Shown here: positions 8,601 to 17,028 of the stretch, one piece after another | How positions within the stretch are numbered: position 1 is the first letter of the stretch | Layout of the letters: every line of letters starts with the position of its first letter | From: Kaistia dalseonensis | GTDB lineage: Bacteria; Pseudomonadota; Alphaproteobacteria; Rhizobiales; Kaistiaceae | Assembly: GCF_030814715.1 (NCBI RefSeq) | Contig: NZ_JAUSVO010000001.1 | Span: forward strand, 434,001-498,000 | Reading direction: 5' to 3' | Length of the DNA stretch: 64,000 nt | Position numbers and translations under genes: made by a program | Notes under the pieces: generated by a model | Told to the model about the DNA's origin: nothing | The model's database searches: none | What the model saw: only the letters and a program-made list of their open reading frames with translations

Positions 8601-9581
8601 ATGCAGGATGATGTCGGATTGACGGACGGAGCGATCAAGACGGGGGTCATAGGGCTCGGATATTTCGGTTCCTTTCACGCCCGTCATCATGCCGCCAATC
8701 CGAAGAGCCAGCTCGTTGCCGTCGTCGACGCGGACGGTACACGTGCAGCCGCAGCCGCGGATCAGCATGGCGCCATCGCGTTCTCCGATCACCGCGACCT
8801 GATCGGCAAGGTCGATGCCGTCTCGATCACCGTTCCGACATCGCTTCACCATGCCGTCGCTGGAGAGCTGATCGACGCCGGCATCCATGTCCTGATCGAG
8901 AAGCCGATCGCCGATACGCCGACCGCCGCGCGCGACCTGATGCGCCGCGCCGATGCCAGGGGCGTCGTGCTGCAGATCGGCCATATTGAACGCTTCTCGC
9001 CGGTCTTCGGCCTGCTGCGCGAGCGGGTCGGCCGGCCGATCACCGTGGAATGCACGCGCATCGGCCCATGGAAGGGCAGGGCCGTCGATGTCGACGTCGT
9101 GCTCGATTTGATGATTCACGACATCGATCTCGTGCTGGCGCTGGTCGGTTCCGAGGTCGTCGAAGTCGAGGCGACGGGTTCGCCGGTGCTGGCCCCAACG
9201 AACGATTTCGCCCATGCGCAGCTGCGCTTCGCCGACGGCACGCTCGCCTATCTCGCGGCGAGCCGGATCTCCGATCGCTCCGAGCGCATGATCAAGGTCG
9301 TGGACGCCGAGCGCTACTGGATGGCGGACCTCGCCGCGCGCACGATCACATCGTTCGGCCGCAATGCCGGCTTTGATAATCGCGACGAAATTTCGGTGCC
9401 TCCGAGCGACAATCTGGCGCTCGAGATTGATTCGTTCCTGCAGGCGGTCGCCTCGAAGTCGCGGCCGGTTGTCGATGGCAAGGCAGGGCTCGACGCCCTG
9501 ACTGTCGCCGACATGATCATTCGACGTATCGCTGAGAAGCCGCGCCAAGCCGCGGCCAGCGCAATTGGAGGTGCACATTGA
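8601..9581 (+). CDS. Gfo/Idh/MocA-family NAD(P)-dependent oxidoreductase (possibly GnnA-like)
   Basis: A 326-residue dehydrogenase. The Rossmann motif GVIGLGYFGSFHARHH lies at residues ~12-27, and VLIEKPIADT contains the EKP motif with the catalytic Lys. HDIDLVLAL is the usual second-domain sequence. The gene overlaps a DegT-family aminotransferase (TGATG). Oxidation of a sugar hydroxyl followed by transamination is the GnnA/GnnB route to UDP-2,3-diamino-glucose for lipid A and also the WbpB/WbpE route for O-antigen sugars. The lipid A role is favoured because several Rhizobiales have diaminoglucose lipid A, but this is inference. No lpx gene is nearby. Confidence 0.85.
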   Translation: MQDDVGLTDGAIKTGVIGLGYFGSFHARHHAANPKSQLVAVVDADGTRAAAAADQHGAIAFSDHRDLIGKVDAVSITVPTSLHHAVAGELIDAGIHVLIEKPIADTPTAARDLMRRADARGVVLQIGHIERFSPVFGLLRERVGRPITVECTRIGPWKGRAVDVDVVLDLMIHDIDLVLALVGSEVVEVEATGSPVLAPTNDFAHAQLRFADGTLAYLAASRISDRSERMIKVVDAERYWMADLAARTITSFGRNAGFDNRDEISVPPSDNLALEIDSFLQAVASKSRPVVDGKAGLDALTVADMIIRRIAEKPRQAAASAIGGAH

Positions 9582-10735
9582 TGGTGTCCCAATCCCGTCC
9601 GGCCGTGACCGTCACTTCGGGCCGCGTGGCGTTCTTCGATCTGCAGCGCCAGCAGCGCCGGATCCATGACGATGTCCGTGCCCGCATGGACGCCGTGCTC
9701 AACCATGGCCAGTTCATCCTCGGGCCGGAGGTTTCCGAGCTCGAGGCGAAGCTCGCCGCCTATTCGGGCGTGCCGCACGCGATTGCCGTATCGAGCGGCC
9801 GCGACGCGCTGATGATCGGCCTGATGGCGCTCGGCGTCGGTCCGGGCGATGCCGTGTTCGTTCCGGCGTTCACCTTCGCCGCCACGGCAGGCGCTGTCTG
9901 CTCGGTCAATGCGACGCCGGTCTTCGTCGATGTCGACCCCGATACGTTCAACATGGACCCGGCCGATCTGAAGCGTGCGGTCGACGAGATTCTCGCGGCC
10001 GGCGAACTGACGCCGCGCGCCGTGATCCCGGTCGATCTCTACGGCCTGCCGGCGGATTACGAGGCGATCGGCGCGATCGCGGCCAAGCACGGCATGACGG
10101 TGTTTTCCGACGCGGCGCAGAGCTATGGCGGCCGCTCGGGCAATCGCCGCGTCGGCGGCATGGCGCCGATTACCGCGACGAGCTTCTATCCGACCAAGCC
10201 GCTCGGCTGCTACGGCGACGGTGGCGCGATCCTGACGGATGACGACGCGATCGCCGATGCGGTGCGCACGCTGCGTTCGCATGGCCGCCAAGGCACTGGC
10301 GACGTGGCGGTGCGGAACGGCATCACCGGCCGCCTCGACACGCTGCAGGCGGCGGTTCTGCTCGCCAAGCTCACGATCTTCGAGGATGAACTCGAGCGCC
10401 GTGACGTGATCGCCGCGCGCTACGACGCCGCCCTCAAGGGAATCGTCGGCGTGCAGAAGCGCCCGCAGGGCTTTTTCAGCGGCAATGCGCTCTACACGAT
10501 CAAGACCGCAGACCGCGACCGTCTCAAGGTCGAGCTTGATGCGCAGGGTATCGGCAATGCGTTCTTCTATCGCGTGGCCTTGCATCAGCATCCCGCCTTT
10601 GCGGCCTATCCGGCCCGTCCGCTGCCGATTTCCGAGCAGCTTGCAGAGACGGTCATCAGCATTCCGATGAACCCCGACCTGACGGATGAGGAAGTCGACC
10701 GGGTCATTGCCGTCGTCAAGGCTTTCGCCGGCTGA
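9581..10735 (+). CDS. DegT/DnrJ/EryC1-family sugar aminotransferase (possibly GnnB-like)
   Basis: A 384-residue PLP-dependent aminotransferase. FDLQRQ at the N-terminus, SSGRDALMIGLMALGVGPGD (cofactor phosphate contacts), the DAAQS motif near residue 182 that binds the pyridine nitrogen, and the Schiff-base Lys in SFYPTKPLG near residue 205 are present. It transfers an amino group, usually from glutamate, to a keto-sugar nucleotide. The one-base TGATG overlap with the oxidoreductase gene shows they work as a pair. ATG 9581 is used; a TTG immediately before it is not needed. Confidence 0.9.
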   Translation: MVSQSRPAVTVTSGRVAFFDLQRQQRRIHDDVRARMDAVLNHGQFILGPEVSELEAKLAAYSGVPHAIAVSSGRDALMIGLMALGVGPGDAVFVPAFTFAATAGAVCSVNATPVFVDVDPDTFNMDPADLKRAVDEILAAGELTPRAVIPVDLYGLPADYEAIGAIAAKHGMTVFSDAAQSYGGRSGNRRVGGMAPITATSFYPTKPLGCYGDGGAILTDDDAIADAVRTLRSHGRQGTGDVAVRNGITGRLDTLQAAVLLAKLTIFEDELERRDVIAARYDAALKGIVGVQKRPQGFFSGNALYTIKTADRDRLKVELDAQGIGNAFFYRVALHQHPAFAAYPARPLPISEQLAETVISIPMNPDLTDEEVDRVIAVVKAFAG

Positions 10736-10813
10736 CGATCCGTCATAAGACTTGGCCCGTTTTCCGGCGGAGGCGGCGCAGGGTCGCCGCATTCGCCGCT
10801 GGGTCATGTGGCG

Positions 10814-11959
10814 ATGCTTCTGCACGTTCCAACGCTGGTCGTCGTCCTCATAGGTGTCTGTCTTCTGTCGGGCGCGGCCATCATGCTGCGCTGGGCGAGG
10901 TCGGGCCGGAGCGACTATCTGCTGTGTTGGTCGCTGGCTCTGCTGGCCGCGGGCGTTGTCTTCAGCCTGCTGATGCTGCGCGGGACCGCGCCGGATTGGC
11001 TCACGATCGCCATCGCCAACGCGCTCGCTCTGGTGGCGCTCGGCCTGACCTGGAACGGTATCCGCCTCTTCGACCGTCGCCGGCCGTTCTGGGCGCTGCC
11101 GCTCGTCCTGCCGGCGCTGTGGCTCGCGAGTTGCACCGTCCCGGAGATTTATGGCTCGTTTGCCAACCGGTCGTTGGTCGCGTCGTTTCTTGTCGCGGTG
11201 GCCTCGCTGGCGCTTGGCTATCAGGTCTGGTTCGGACGCTCCGATTACCTGGCGGCGCGCTGGCCGCTCGCGGCCCTCTGCCTGGTTCATGCAACGGTAT
11301 CGATCCTGCGGATCGGCTATATCCTCTGGCACGGCTCGGCCGGCGTCGAGGGGACCGATCTCTTCACGTCGCTGGGCCTGCTCGAACTGATTTTCGTGCT
11401 GTTCGCGCTCATGATCTTCGGCCTCGGCCTGACGCAGCAGCGGACTGAGGGCGTGCTGCGCCGCCTTGCCTCGGAGGACGGCTTGACCGGCCTGCTCAAC
11501 CGGACGGCCTTCATTGAGCAATCCGAGGCGATGATCAGGCAAGCCGGCCGGGAGCACGCCAATGTCGGGCTCATTCTCTGCGATCTCGACCGCTTCAAGT
11601 CGATCAACGATCATTACGGCCATGCCGCGGGCGATCAGGTCCTCGTAGCCTTCGCCGATATCGTGCGCGGCGCGTTGCGGTCGGATGATCTCGTCTGCCG
11701 GCTCGGCGGCGAAGAGTTTGCAGCGCTCCTGATTGGCGTCGACGACACGGTGGCGATCCGCATCGCCGAGCGGATGCGGGCCGACCTGTCCCGTGCACGC
11801 ATCATGTTCGAGGAGGTTCGGCTGTCGGCGACGGTCAGCATCGGCTTCGCCTCGGCACCCGGGGAGCGGGCGGACCTCGCGTCCCTGATGGCGCGCGCCG
11901 ACAGTGCGCTCTACAAGGCGAAGCGCAGCGGCCGCGACCTCGTCCAGCCGGCGGCCTGA
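10814..11959 (+). CDS. Membrane diguanylate cyclase (GGDEF domain)
   Basis: About 381 residues. The N-terminal ~200 residues form six or seven hydrophobic helices, and the C-terminal GGDEF domain makes cyclic di-GMP from two GTP. The active-site motif is RLGGEEFAALL, an accepted GGEEF variant, and the product-inhibition I-site RSDD stands five residues before it, so the enzyme should be active and feedback-inhibited. DGLTGLLNRTAF marks the domain start. The membrane part has no recognised sensory family. A GTG at 10808 is an alternative start. The gene stands alone between the aminotransferase and aldo/keto reductase genes. Confidence 0.9.
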   Translation: MLLHVPTLVVVLIGVCLLSGAAIMLRWARSGRSDYLLCWSLALLAAGVVFSLLMLRGTAPDWLTIAIANALALVALGLTWNGIRLFDRRRPFWALPLVLPALWLASCTVPEIYGSFANRSLVASFLVAVASLALGYQVWFGRSDYLAARWPLAALCLVHATVSILRIGYILWHGSAGVEGTDLFTSLGLLELIFVLFALMIFGLGLTQQRTEGVLRRLASEDGLTGLLNRTAFIEQSEAMIRQAGREHANVGLILCDLDRFKSINDHYGHAAGDQVLVAFADIVRGALRSDDLVCRLGGEEFAALLIGVDDTVAIRIAERMRADLSRARIMFEEVRLSATVSIGFASAPGERADLASLMARADSALYKAKRSGRDLVQPAA

Positions 11960-12067
11960 CCGCGTCTCGTCGGCCCGCGAGGGCAGGCGGCCTCGGGCGC
12001 ATGACGGCTTGACGCTCGCCGGGCGGAATCGGACATTGGCCGCCATAACTCCAATCGGAGTCGATCC

Positions 12068-12889
12068 ATGCACACCGTCACGGCGCACGGCGCGTCCATA
12101 CCCGCGATCGGTCTCGGCACATGGATGCTGAACGGCCAGCGCTGCGTCGAGGCCGTATCGGCTGCCATCGGCGCCGGCTATCGCCACATCGATACGGCGA
12201 TCGGCTACAGCAATGAGACCGAAGTCGGCGAGGGCATCCGCGCAGCGGGCGTCCCCCGCGACACGCTTTTCGTCACGACCAAGATTCCGCCGGACCAGCT
12301 TGGCGCCGATGCGATGCTGCGCGCGGCCGAGGGCAGCCTTGCCCGCCTCAAGCTCGATCAGGTCGACCTGCTGCTCATCCACTGGCCGAGCCAGACGCTC
12401 TCGGCGGCCGAGACGATCCGCTCGCTCAACGCGGTCAAGCGGCGTGGCCTCACGCGCCATATCGGTGTCTCCAACTATACGATCCGCCTGCTCGACGAGG
12501 CATGGGCCGCGACCGAGGAGCCGATCGTCGCCAATCAGTGCGAGCATCACCCCTATCTCGACCAGACGCGCCTGCGCGCTGCCACCCATCGGCATGGCAT
12601 GGCCTTCGTCGCCTATTCGCCGCTCGGCCAGGCCGAGGCGCTGGACGAGCCGGTGATCAAGGACATCGCCGCCAAGCTCGGCTGCACGCCGGCCCAGATC
12701 ATCCTGCGCTGGCATATGCAGAATGGCAGCGTCGCGATCCCGCGTAGCGCCCATCCCGCCCGCATCCGCCAGAACATCGATGTCTTCGGCTTCGAGCTCA
12801 GCGCCGACGACATGGCGGCGATCGATGCCCTGCAGAGCACGGGCACGCGCATCTGCGATTATTCCTTCTCCCCGGAATGGGATGTCTGA
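12068..12889 (+). CDS. Aldo/keto reductase (2,5-diketo-gluconate reductase-like)
   Basis: A 273-residue TIM-barrel NADPH-dependent carbonyl reductase. The catalytic tetrad is visible: Asp in RHIDTAIGYSNE, Tyr in the same motif, Lys in FVTTKI and His in LLLIHWP. The cofactor motif IPRSAHPARIRQN near the C-terminus confirms NADP binding. The physiological substrate is unknown; the family reduces methylglyoxal, keto-sugars and aldehydes. Start ATG 12068. The YdcF-like gene follows after 18 bases and may be co-transcribed. Confidence 0.92.
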   Translation: MHTVTAHGASIPAIGLGTWMLNGQRCVEAVSAAIGAGYRHIDTAIGYSNETEVGEGIRAAGVPRDTLFVTTKIPPDQLGADAMLRAAEGSLARLKLDQVDLLLIHWPSQTLSAAETIRSLNAVKRRGLTRHIGVSNYTIRLLDEAWAATEEPIVANQCEHHPYLDQTRLRAATHRHGMAFVAYSPLGQAEALDEPVIKDIAAKLGCTPAQIILRWHMQNGSVAIPRSAHPARIRQNIDVFGFELSADDMAAIDALQSTGTRICDYSFSPEWDV

Positions 12890-12907
12890 CGGGCGCGGGG
12901 TCGGGAC

Positions 12908-13699
12908 GTGTTCTTCTATGCCGCCAAGCTGATCTGGTTCGTGCTGCAGCCTTCCGCGGCGCTCATCCTGTTGCTCGTGGCCGGCATCCTCGCGATCGGA
13001 TTGCAGCGTGTTCGCCTCGGCGCCTCTCTGATGGTCGTGGCGACGGTTGGACTGGTCATAGCCGGCTTCCTGCCGCTCGGGCCTGCACTGCTGCTGCCGC
13101 TGGAGGAGCGCTTTCCCCGTCCGGTCCTTGACGGGCCGGTGACGGGCATCGTCGTGCTCGGCGGCGGCGTCGATCAGTATATCGGCGAGGCGCGCGATCT
13201 GGTCGCGCTGCCCGATGCAGGCGATCGCATGACCGAGGCGGTGGCGCTGGCGCTGCGCTTTCCGGAAGCGCGCATCGTCTTCACCGGCGGCACCGCTGCG
13301 TTGGTGCCGGACGGCAATACCGAGGGACAGGCAGCCGCGCGCTTCTTCCGCTCCATGGGCATTCCCGACTCGCGCGTCACGATCGAGGACAAGAGTCGCG
13401 ACACCGTCGAGAATGCGCGCTTCACGAAGGCTATGGTCCAGCCGAGGCCCGGCGAGCGCTGGCTGCTCGTCACCTCCGCCTGGCACATGCCGCGCGCCAT
13501 GGGCTGCTTTCGTGCCGCTGGATGGCCGATGCTGGCCTGGCCGACCGACTACAGGACGGCCGGTATGCGTGATCTCTGGCAGTTGATCCCGCGTCCCGCC
13601 TATGGGCTGACCCAGGTCGATGTCGGTGCGCGCGAGTGGATCGGACTGCTGGCCTATCGACTGAGCGGGCGAACGGACGCGCTGTTTCCGTCCCCGTGA
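12908..13699 (+). CDS. YdcF/ElyC family protein (DUF218)
   Basis: A 263-residue protein with two N-terminal transmembrane helices (about 8-30 and 35-58) and a periplasmic DUF218 domain. GIVVLGGGVDQ, RIVFTGGTA, EDKSRDTVENARF and LVTSAWHMPRA are the conserved blocks of the family. E. coli ElyC/SanA relatives influence envelope integrity and peptidoglycan precursor use; the biochemical activity is unsettled. GTG 12908 gives the normal N-terminus. It lies 18 bases after the aldo/keto reductase gene. Confidence 0.85.
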   Translation: MFFYAAKLIWFVLQPSAALILLLVAGILAIGLQRVRLGASLMVVATVGLVIAGFLPLGPALLLPLEERFPRPVLDGPVTGIVVLGGGVDQYIGEARDLVALPDAGDRMTEAVALALRFPEARIVFTGGTAALVPDGNTEGQAAARFFRSMGIPDSRVTIEDKSRDTVENARFTKAMVQPRPGERWLLVTSAWHMPRAMGCFRAAGWPMLAWPTDYRTAGMRDLWQLIPRPAYGLTQVDVGAREWIGLLAYRLSGRTDALFPSP

Positions 13700-13804
13700 C
13701 AGCGTGCCTGCCGTCGGATTAGTGTGGCTTCGTTCGTCCTCGGGAGGCGGCGTCCCGGATTTGGTGCGGCGCGTGCCCCCATATCGAGCGGCCGGGAGGG
13801 CCTC

Positions 13805-14659
13805 ATGTCTCCATCCACAGTCACGGAACCGCAGGTCGAGACGCTCCTGACCGGCCTTTTGCTCGGCGAATCCCCGCGCTGGCACGACGGCCGTCTCTGG
13901 TTTTCCGATTGGGGCGCCGGCGAGATCATGACGGTCGATCCGGCCGGCGCGCATGAGACGATCCTGCCGGTCCGCGCGCTGCCCTTCTCGCTCGACTTCC
14001 TGCCCGACGGGCGGATGCTGATCGTCGCGAACAGCGCGGTGCTCTGCCGCGAGGCCGATGGCGCCGTGCGGCCCTATGCCGATCTCTCGGCGCTTTCCAC
14101 CAAGCCCTGGAACGAGATCGTCATCGACGGTCGCGGCAATGCCTATGTGAATACGATCAATTTCGACTTTCCCGGCGGCGCGTTCCAGCCGGGCATCGTC
14201 GCGCTGGTCACGCCGGACGGCCGGGTTCGACAGGTGGCCGATGACGTGGCCTTTCCCAATGGCATGGCTGTGACGCCCGACAATGCGACGCTGATCCTGG
14301 CCGAATCCTATGGCAATCGCCTGACCGCCTTCGATATCGACGCCGATGGCGGCCTTTCCGGCCGGAGGGTGTGGGCGACGCTCGAGGGCTGCTATCCCGA
14401 TGGCATCTGTCTCGATGCGGAAGGCGCCGTTTGGTATGCCGACGTGCCGAACCGGCGCTGCGTGCGCGTCAGTGCCGGCGGTGCGGTGCTGCAATCGGTG
14501 GCCGTCGATCGCGGCTGCTTCGCCTGCATGCTTGGCGGAGCGGATGGCAGGACCCTTTTCATCCTTGCGGCCGAATGGCACGGGGTTACAGATTCGCCGG
14601 TGCAGACCGGCGTTGTGCTGACGGCGCGCGTGTCGGTGCCTGCCGCCGGCTGGCCCTAG
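13805..14659 (+). CDS. SMP-30/gluconolactonase-like lactonase
   Basis: A 284-residue six-bladed beta-propeller enzyme. The metal-binding residues of the SMP-30/LRE family can be located: Glu in LGESPRWH near residue 21, Asn in PWNEIVID near 102, Asn in AFPNGMAVT near 153 and Asp in YPDGICLD near 200. The family hydrolyses sugar lactones with a divalent cation; the substrate is unknown. ATG 13805 is preferred to the upstream open frame, which is Arg/Gly-rich and unlike the family. Confidence 0.88.
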   Translation: MSPSTVTEPQVETLLTGLLLGESPRWHDGRLWFSDWGAGEIMTVDPAGAHETILPVRALPFSLDFLPDGRMLIVANSAVLCREADGAVRPYADLSALSTKPWNEIVIDGRGNAYVNTINFDFPGGAFQPGIVALVTPDGRVRQVADDVAFPNGMAVTPDNATLILAESYGNRLTAFDIDADGGLSGRRVWATLEGCYPDGICLDAEGAVWYADVPNRRCVRVSAGGAVLQSVAVDRGCFACMLGGADGRTLFILAAEWHGVTDSPVQTGVVLTARVSVPAAGWP

Positions 14660-14728
14660 CCGCGCGGTGGCTCGACCGAAGTTCATGATATGTTCTAATC
14701 TTCCTTATGCGAGCGGAGGACGAGCAGA

Positions 14729-15130
14729 ATGACCACGAGGCCTGTGCGGCATGTCAGCATCAGCATCGAGCGACGGCCGGAGGACGTCTATGGCTTCCTG
14801 TCCGACCCCGCCAATTTCCCGCAATGGGCGGATGGTCTCGGCCATTCCTTCGAGCCGCTGGGCGGGCCGGACTGGCGCGCCGTGACGCCGATGGGCGCGA
14901 TGATCATCCGCTTCACGCCGCCCAATGCCTTCGGCGTGGTCGACCACGATGTGATCCCAGATGACGGCGCGCCGATGGCCAATCCCATGCGCGTGATCGC
15001 CAATGGCGATGGTAGCGAGGTCATGTTCACGCTGTTCCACCGTCCCGACATGTCGGACGAGGATTTCGAGCGCGACGCGGACTGGGTCGCGAAGGATCTC
15101 CGTGTGCTGAAGGCCGTGCTCGAAGGCTGA
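14729..15130 (+). CDS. SRPBCC/START-like superfamily protein
   Basis: A 133-residue protein whose opening (VSISIERRPEDVYGFLSDPANFPQWADGL) is the standard first strand and helix of the SRPBCC polyketide cyclase/dehydrase fold, a helix-grip pocket that binds hydrophobic ligands. No catalytic residue can be named. It is convergent with the DUF3253 gene, with only four bases between the stops, so the two transcripts probably overlap. Confidence 0.8.
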   Translation: MTTRPVRHVSISIERRPEDVYGFLSDPANFPQWADGLGHSFEPLGGPDWRAVTPMGAMIIRFTPPNAFGVVDHDVIPDDGAPMANPMRVIANGDGSEVMFTLFHRPDMSDEDFERDADWVAKDLRVLKAVLEG

Positions 15131-15134
15131 ACCC

Positions 15135-15401
15135 TCAGGCGGCCTCGGCGCGGCCGATCCGATAGACGCCCTTGAAGTCCTGCGGATCGACCGGGCGGCC
15201 CTTGCGCAGGATCGCCACCTTGCCGTCGCCGGCGAGGCGGATCGCTGCATTGCGGATCGGCATCATCAGGAGCCGCCACTGCTTCTCGTCCGTGCCGGCG
15301 ATCGCGCGGGCGATCTCGGTCGGGTCGATGCTCTTGCCCGGCGGCAGCGCGTCGAGCAGGCGGAGCAGGGTGGTTTCCACGAGGGCGGTGTCGGCGGTCA
15401 T
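15135..15401 (-). CDS. DUF3253 family protein
   Basis: An 88-residue conserved hypothetical protein resembling a small winged-helix. It contains LLRLLDALPPGKSIDPTEIA and, near the C-terminus, ILRKGRPVDPQDFKGVYRIG. Its ATG overlaps the stop of the DUF599 gene by ATGA, so it is translated from the same message. The function is unknown. The larger open frame reading through this segment in register is a shadow of the DUF599 gene fused to this one. Confidence 0.8.
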   Translation of the reverse strand: MTADTALVETTLLRLLDALPPGKSIDPTEIARAIAGTDEKQWRLLMMPIRNAAIRLAGDGKVAILRKGRPVDPQDFKGVYRIGRAEAA

Positions 15402-16099
15402 GAGCGGCCTTTCAGGGCGGCGGCGATGACGCTGCGCGCCGAGGGCGAGAAGAACTGGCGATAGAGCTGAACGGAAAAGACCAGCGTGGTCGTCGCGATC
15501 AGCATCCAGGCGTTGATGAACCAGCCGAGATAGCCGACCGCGAAGAAGAAGGCGCGCAGGCCGTGGTTGAAATGCCGGCCGGCGGTGATGGTGAAGACGG
15601 CGGCGCGATCGGCGGCCGCGATCGAATCGGCTTCTCCCGCATGTGCCGAGGCGGGCGTCGCGCCGACGAGGATCGAGGCATAGTTGAACAGGCGGTACGA
15701 CCAGCCGAACTGGAAGAAGGCATAGCCGAAGATCAGCATCAGCCCGATCGCCTTCAGTTCGAACAGGCCGCGCGGCGCCGGCTGGATCAGCGCGATATCG
15801 TTCAGCACGCCATAGATCCGGTCCGTCGCATTGAGCAGCGCGAAACTGCCGCCGATCGCCAGCAGCGAGGTCGAGGCGAAGAAGGCCGTCCCGTTCTGCA
15901 GGCCGCTCATGATGCCGGTATCGATCATCCGCAAATCGCGGCGCGCCATGGTGTGCATCCATTGATGGCGCTGGAAATCCATGGCCGAGGAGAGCGAGCG
16001 GCCGGACCCGGCGAAATGGTTGATCACGCTGGCATAGATCGTCCATGCGACGAGGAACCAGACGACGGCGATGATATCGAGCAGCGAGACACTGAGCAC
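15398..16099 (-). CDS. DUF599 family membrane protein
   Basis: A 233-residue inner-membrane protein with four or five hydrophobic segments, starting with DIIAVVWFLVAWTIYASVI. MDFQRHQWMHTMARRDLRMIDT near residues 40-60 and GRHFNHGLRAFFF near 173 are typical of DUF599, a proteobacterial family without an assigned function. It is the first gene of a two-gene unit with the DUF3253 gene. Confidence 0.85.
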   Translation of the reverse strand: MLSVSLLDIIAVVWFLVAWTIYASVINHFAGSGRSLSSAMDFQRHQWMHTMARRDLRMIDTGIMSGLQNGTAFFASTSLLAIGGSFALLNATDRIYGVLNDIALIQPAPRGLFELKAIGLMLIFGYAFFQFGWSYRLFNYASILVGATPASAHAGEADSIAAADRAAVFTITAGRHFNHGLRAFFFAVGYLGWFINAWMLIATTTLVFSVQLYRQFFSPSARSVIAAALKGRS

Positions 16100-16161
16100 G
16101 ATGCACTCCCCCGAACCGTGGCGATGGTGCCAGAGCGTGGGAGGCCCGGCAACCGTGGCGG

Positions 16162-16353
16162 TCAGCGCGCCGGCAGCCGGCGCGCGATCTGATGGCGGAA
16201 GATGACGAGCACGGCGAGGCTCACCAGCCCGATGCCGCCGAGGATCGGCGAGCGGATCATCATGCCGGCCGCCGTCAGGACGAGGCCCGTTATGATGCCG
16301 ACCATGGCGACGCGGCTCGACAGGATCTGAAGCTCGTTGGGTTCGGTACTCAT
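16162..16353 (-). CDS. Small two-helix membrane protein, unknown
   Basis: A 63-residue open frame starting at ATG 16353. Two hydrophobic stretches (about 16-33 and 37-50) are joined by MIRSPILGG, with a basic tail RHQIARRLPAR. The pattern (Glu/Asn-rich N-terminus, two helices, Arg-rich C-terminus) is common for tiny inner-membrane proteins of alphaproteobacteria. No family can be named. It is transcribed like the DUF599 gene, 62 bases before that gene's start. Confidence 0.55.
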   Translation of the reverse strand: MSTEPNELQILSSRVAMVGIITGLVLTAAGMMIRSPILGGIGLVSLAVLVIFRHQIARRLPAR

Positions 16354-16453
16354 GAGGGTTTCATAGGCCAGTTCTGGTGCGGATCACAATCGTTCTTGTG
16401 GAAAGGGAGCGGGTGTGTTTGACCTCCCGTCATCGCGGGAGAATGCTCGTTTC

Positions 16454-16499
16454 ATGACCGTTCATCTGATCAAGCCATGACCCTTCATCTGATCAAGCT
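16454..16499 (+). repeat. 23-bp tandem duplication of the DUF1489 start region
   Basis: Positions 16454-16476 and 16477-16499 match at 21 of 23 bases, each beginning with ATGAC. Because 23 is not a multiple of three, the first copy is out of frame: it encodes MTVHLIKP and ends at a TGA that overlaps the ATG of the real gene (ATGA). Confidence 0.8.
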
Positions 16500-16917
16500 C
16501 TGTGTCGGTGTCGAGAGCATCGCCGAAGTCGTCGAATGGATCGCGGAGGATCTCGCCCGCCAGCGTGCGCTCGGCCTCGAACCCGAGGATACGCACACGA
16601 CGCGCATGGTGCCGAAGCGGATCCCGGAACTGCTCGATGGCGGCTCGCTCTACTGGGTGATCAAGGGCCAGGTCCAGGCTCGTCAGCGCCTCCGCGATTT
16701 GCGCCCGGTGGTGGGCGCCGATGGTATCCAGCGTTGCCGGATCGTCTTCGACCCGGAGGTGATCCCGACCGAGTGGCAGCCCAAGCGCCCGTTCCAGGGC
16801 TGGCGCTATCTCGAGCCGAAGGACGCGCCACGCGATCTCGCCGCTCTCGGCGGCGGGCCGAACGACGACATGCCTGACGCGCTCAAGGCGGAACTGGCCG
16901 AACTCGGACTGCTCTGA
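16477..16917 (+). CDS. DUF1489 family protein
   Basis: A 146-residue protein of a family largely confined to alphaproteobacteria. MTLHLIKLCVG at the N-terminus, TRMVPKR near residue 45, LYWVIKGQVQARQ near 58 and FQGWRYL near 107 are conserved landmarks. It is cytosolic and its function is unknown. The start lies within a tandem duplication that creates an eight-codon upstream reading frame overlapping this ATG, so translation may be coupled. It is convergent with panC. Confidence 0.85.
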   Translation: MTLHLIKLCVGVESIAEVVEWIAEDLARQRALGLEPEDTHTTRMVPKRIPELLDGGSLYWVIKGQVQARQRLRDLRPVVGADGIQRCRIVFDPEVIPTEWQPKRPFQGWRYLEPKDAPRDLAALGGGPNDDMPDALKAELAELGLL

Positions 16918-17028
16918 AAGAAGCGACGCAACGAAAAGCGTTGAAGGCCGACCGGCGACACTTAGCGCGAAGCCGCGCGCGATCCTCGCCATCCACCCAG
17001 ATGGCCCCCGCTCGCTGCCGTTCAAGCC

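Noticed and set aside
9314-14686. A 1790-codon open frame on the minus strand
   Set aside because: It lies antisense to five well-supported genes (dehydrogenase end to SMP-30) and has a His/Arg/Asp-rich composition typical of a GC-rich shadow frame.
15135-16106. One long minus-strand protein across the DUF599 and DUF3253 genes
   Set aside because: The N-terminal two thirds are an out-of-register reading of DUF599. The two real genes have family motifs and overlap by ATGA.
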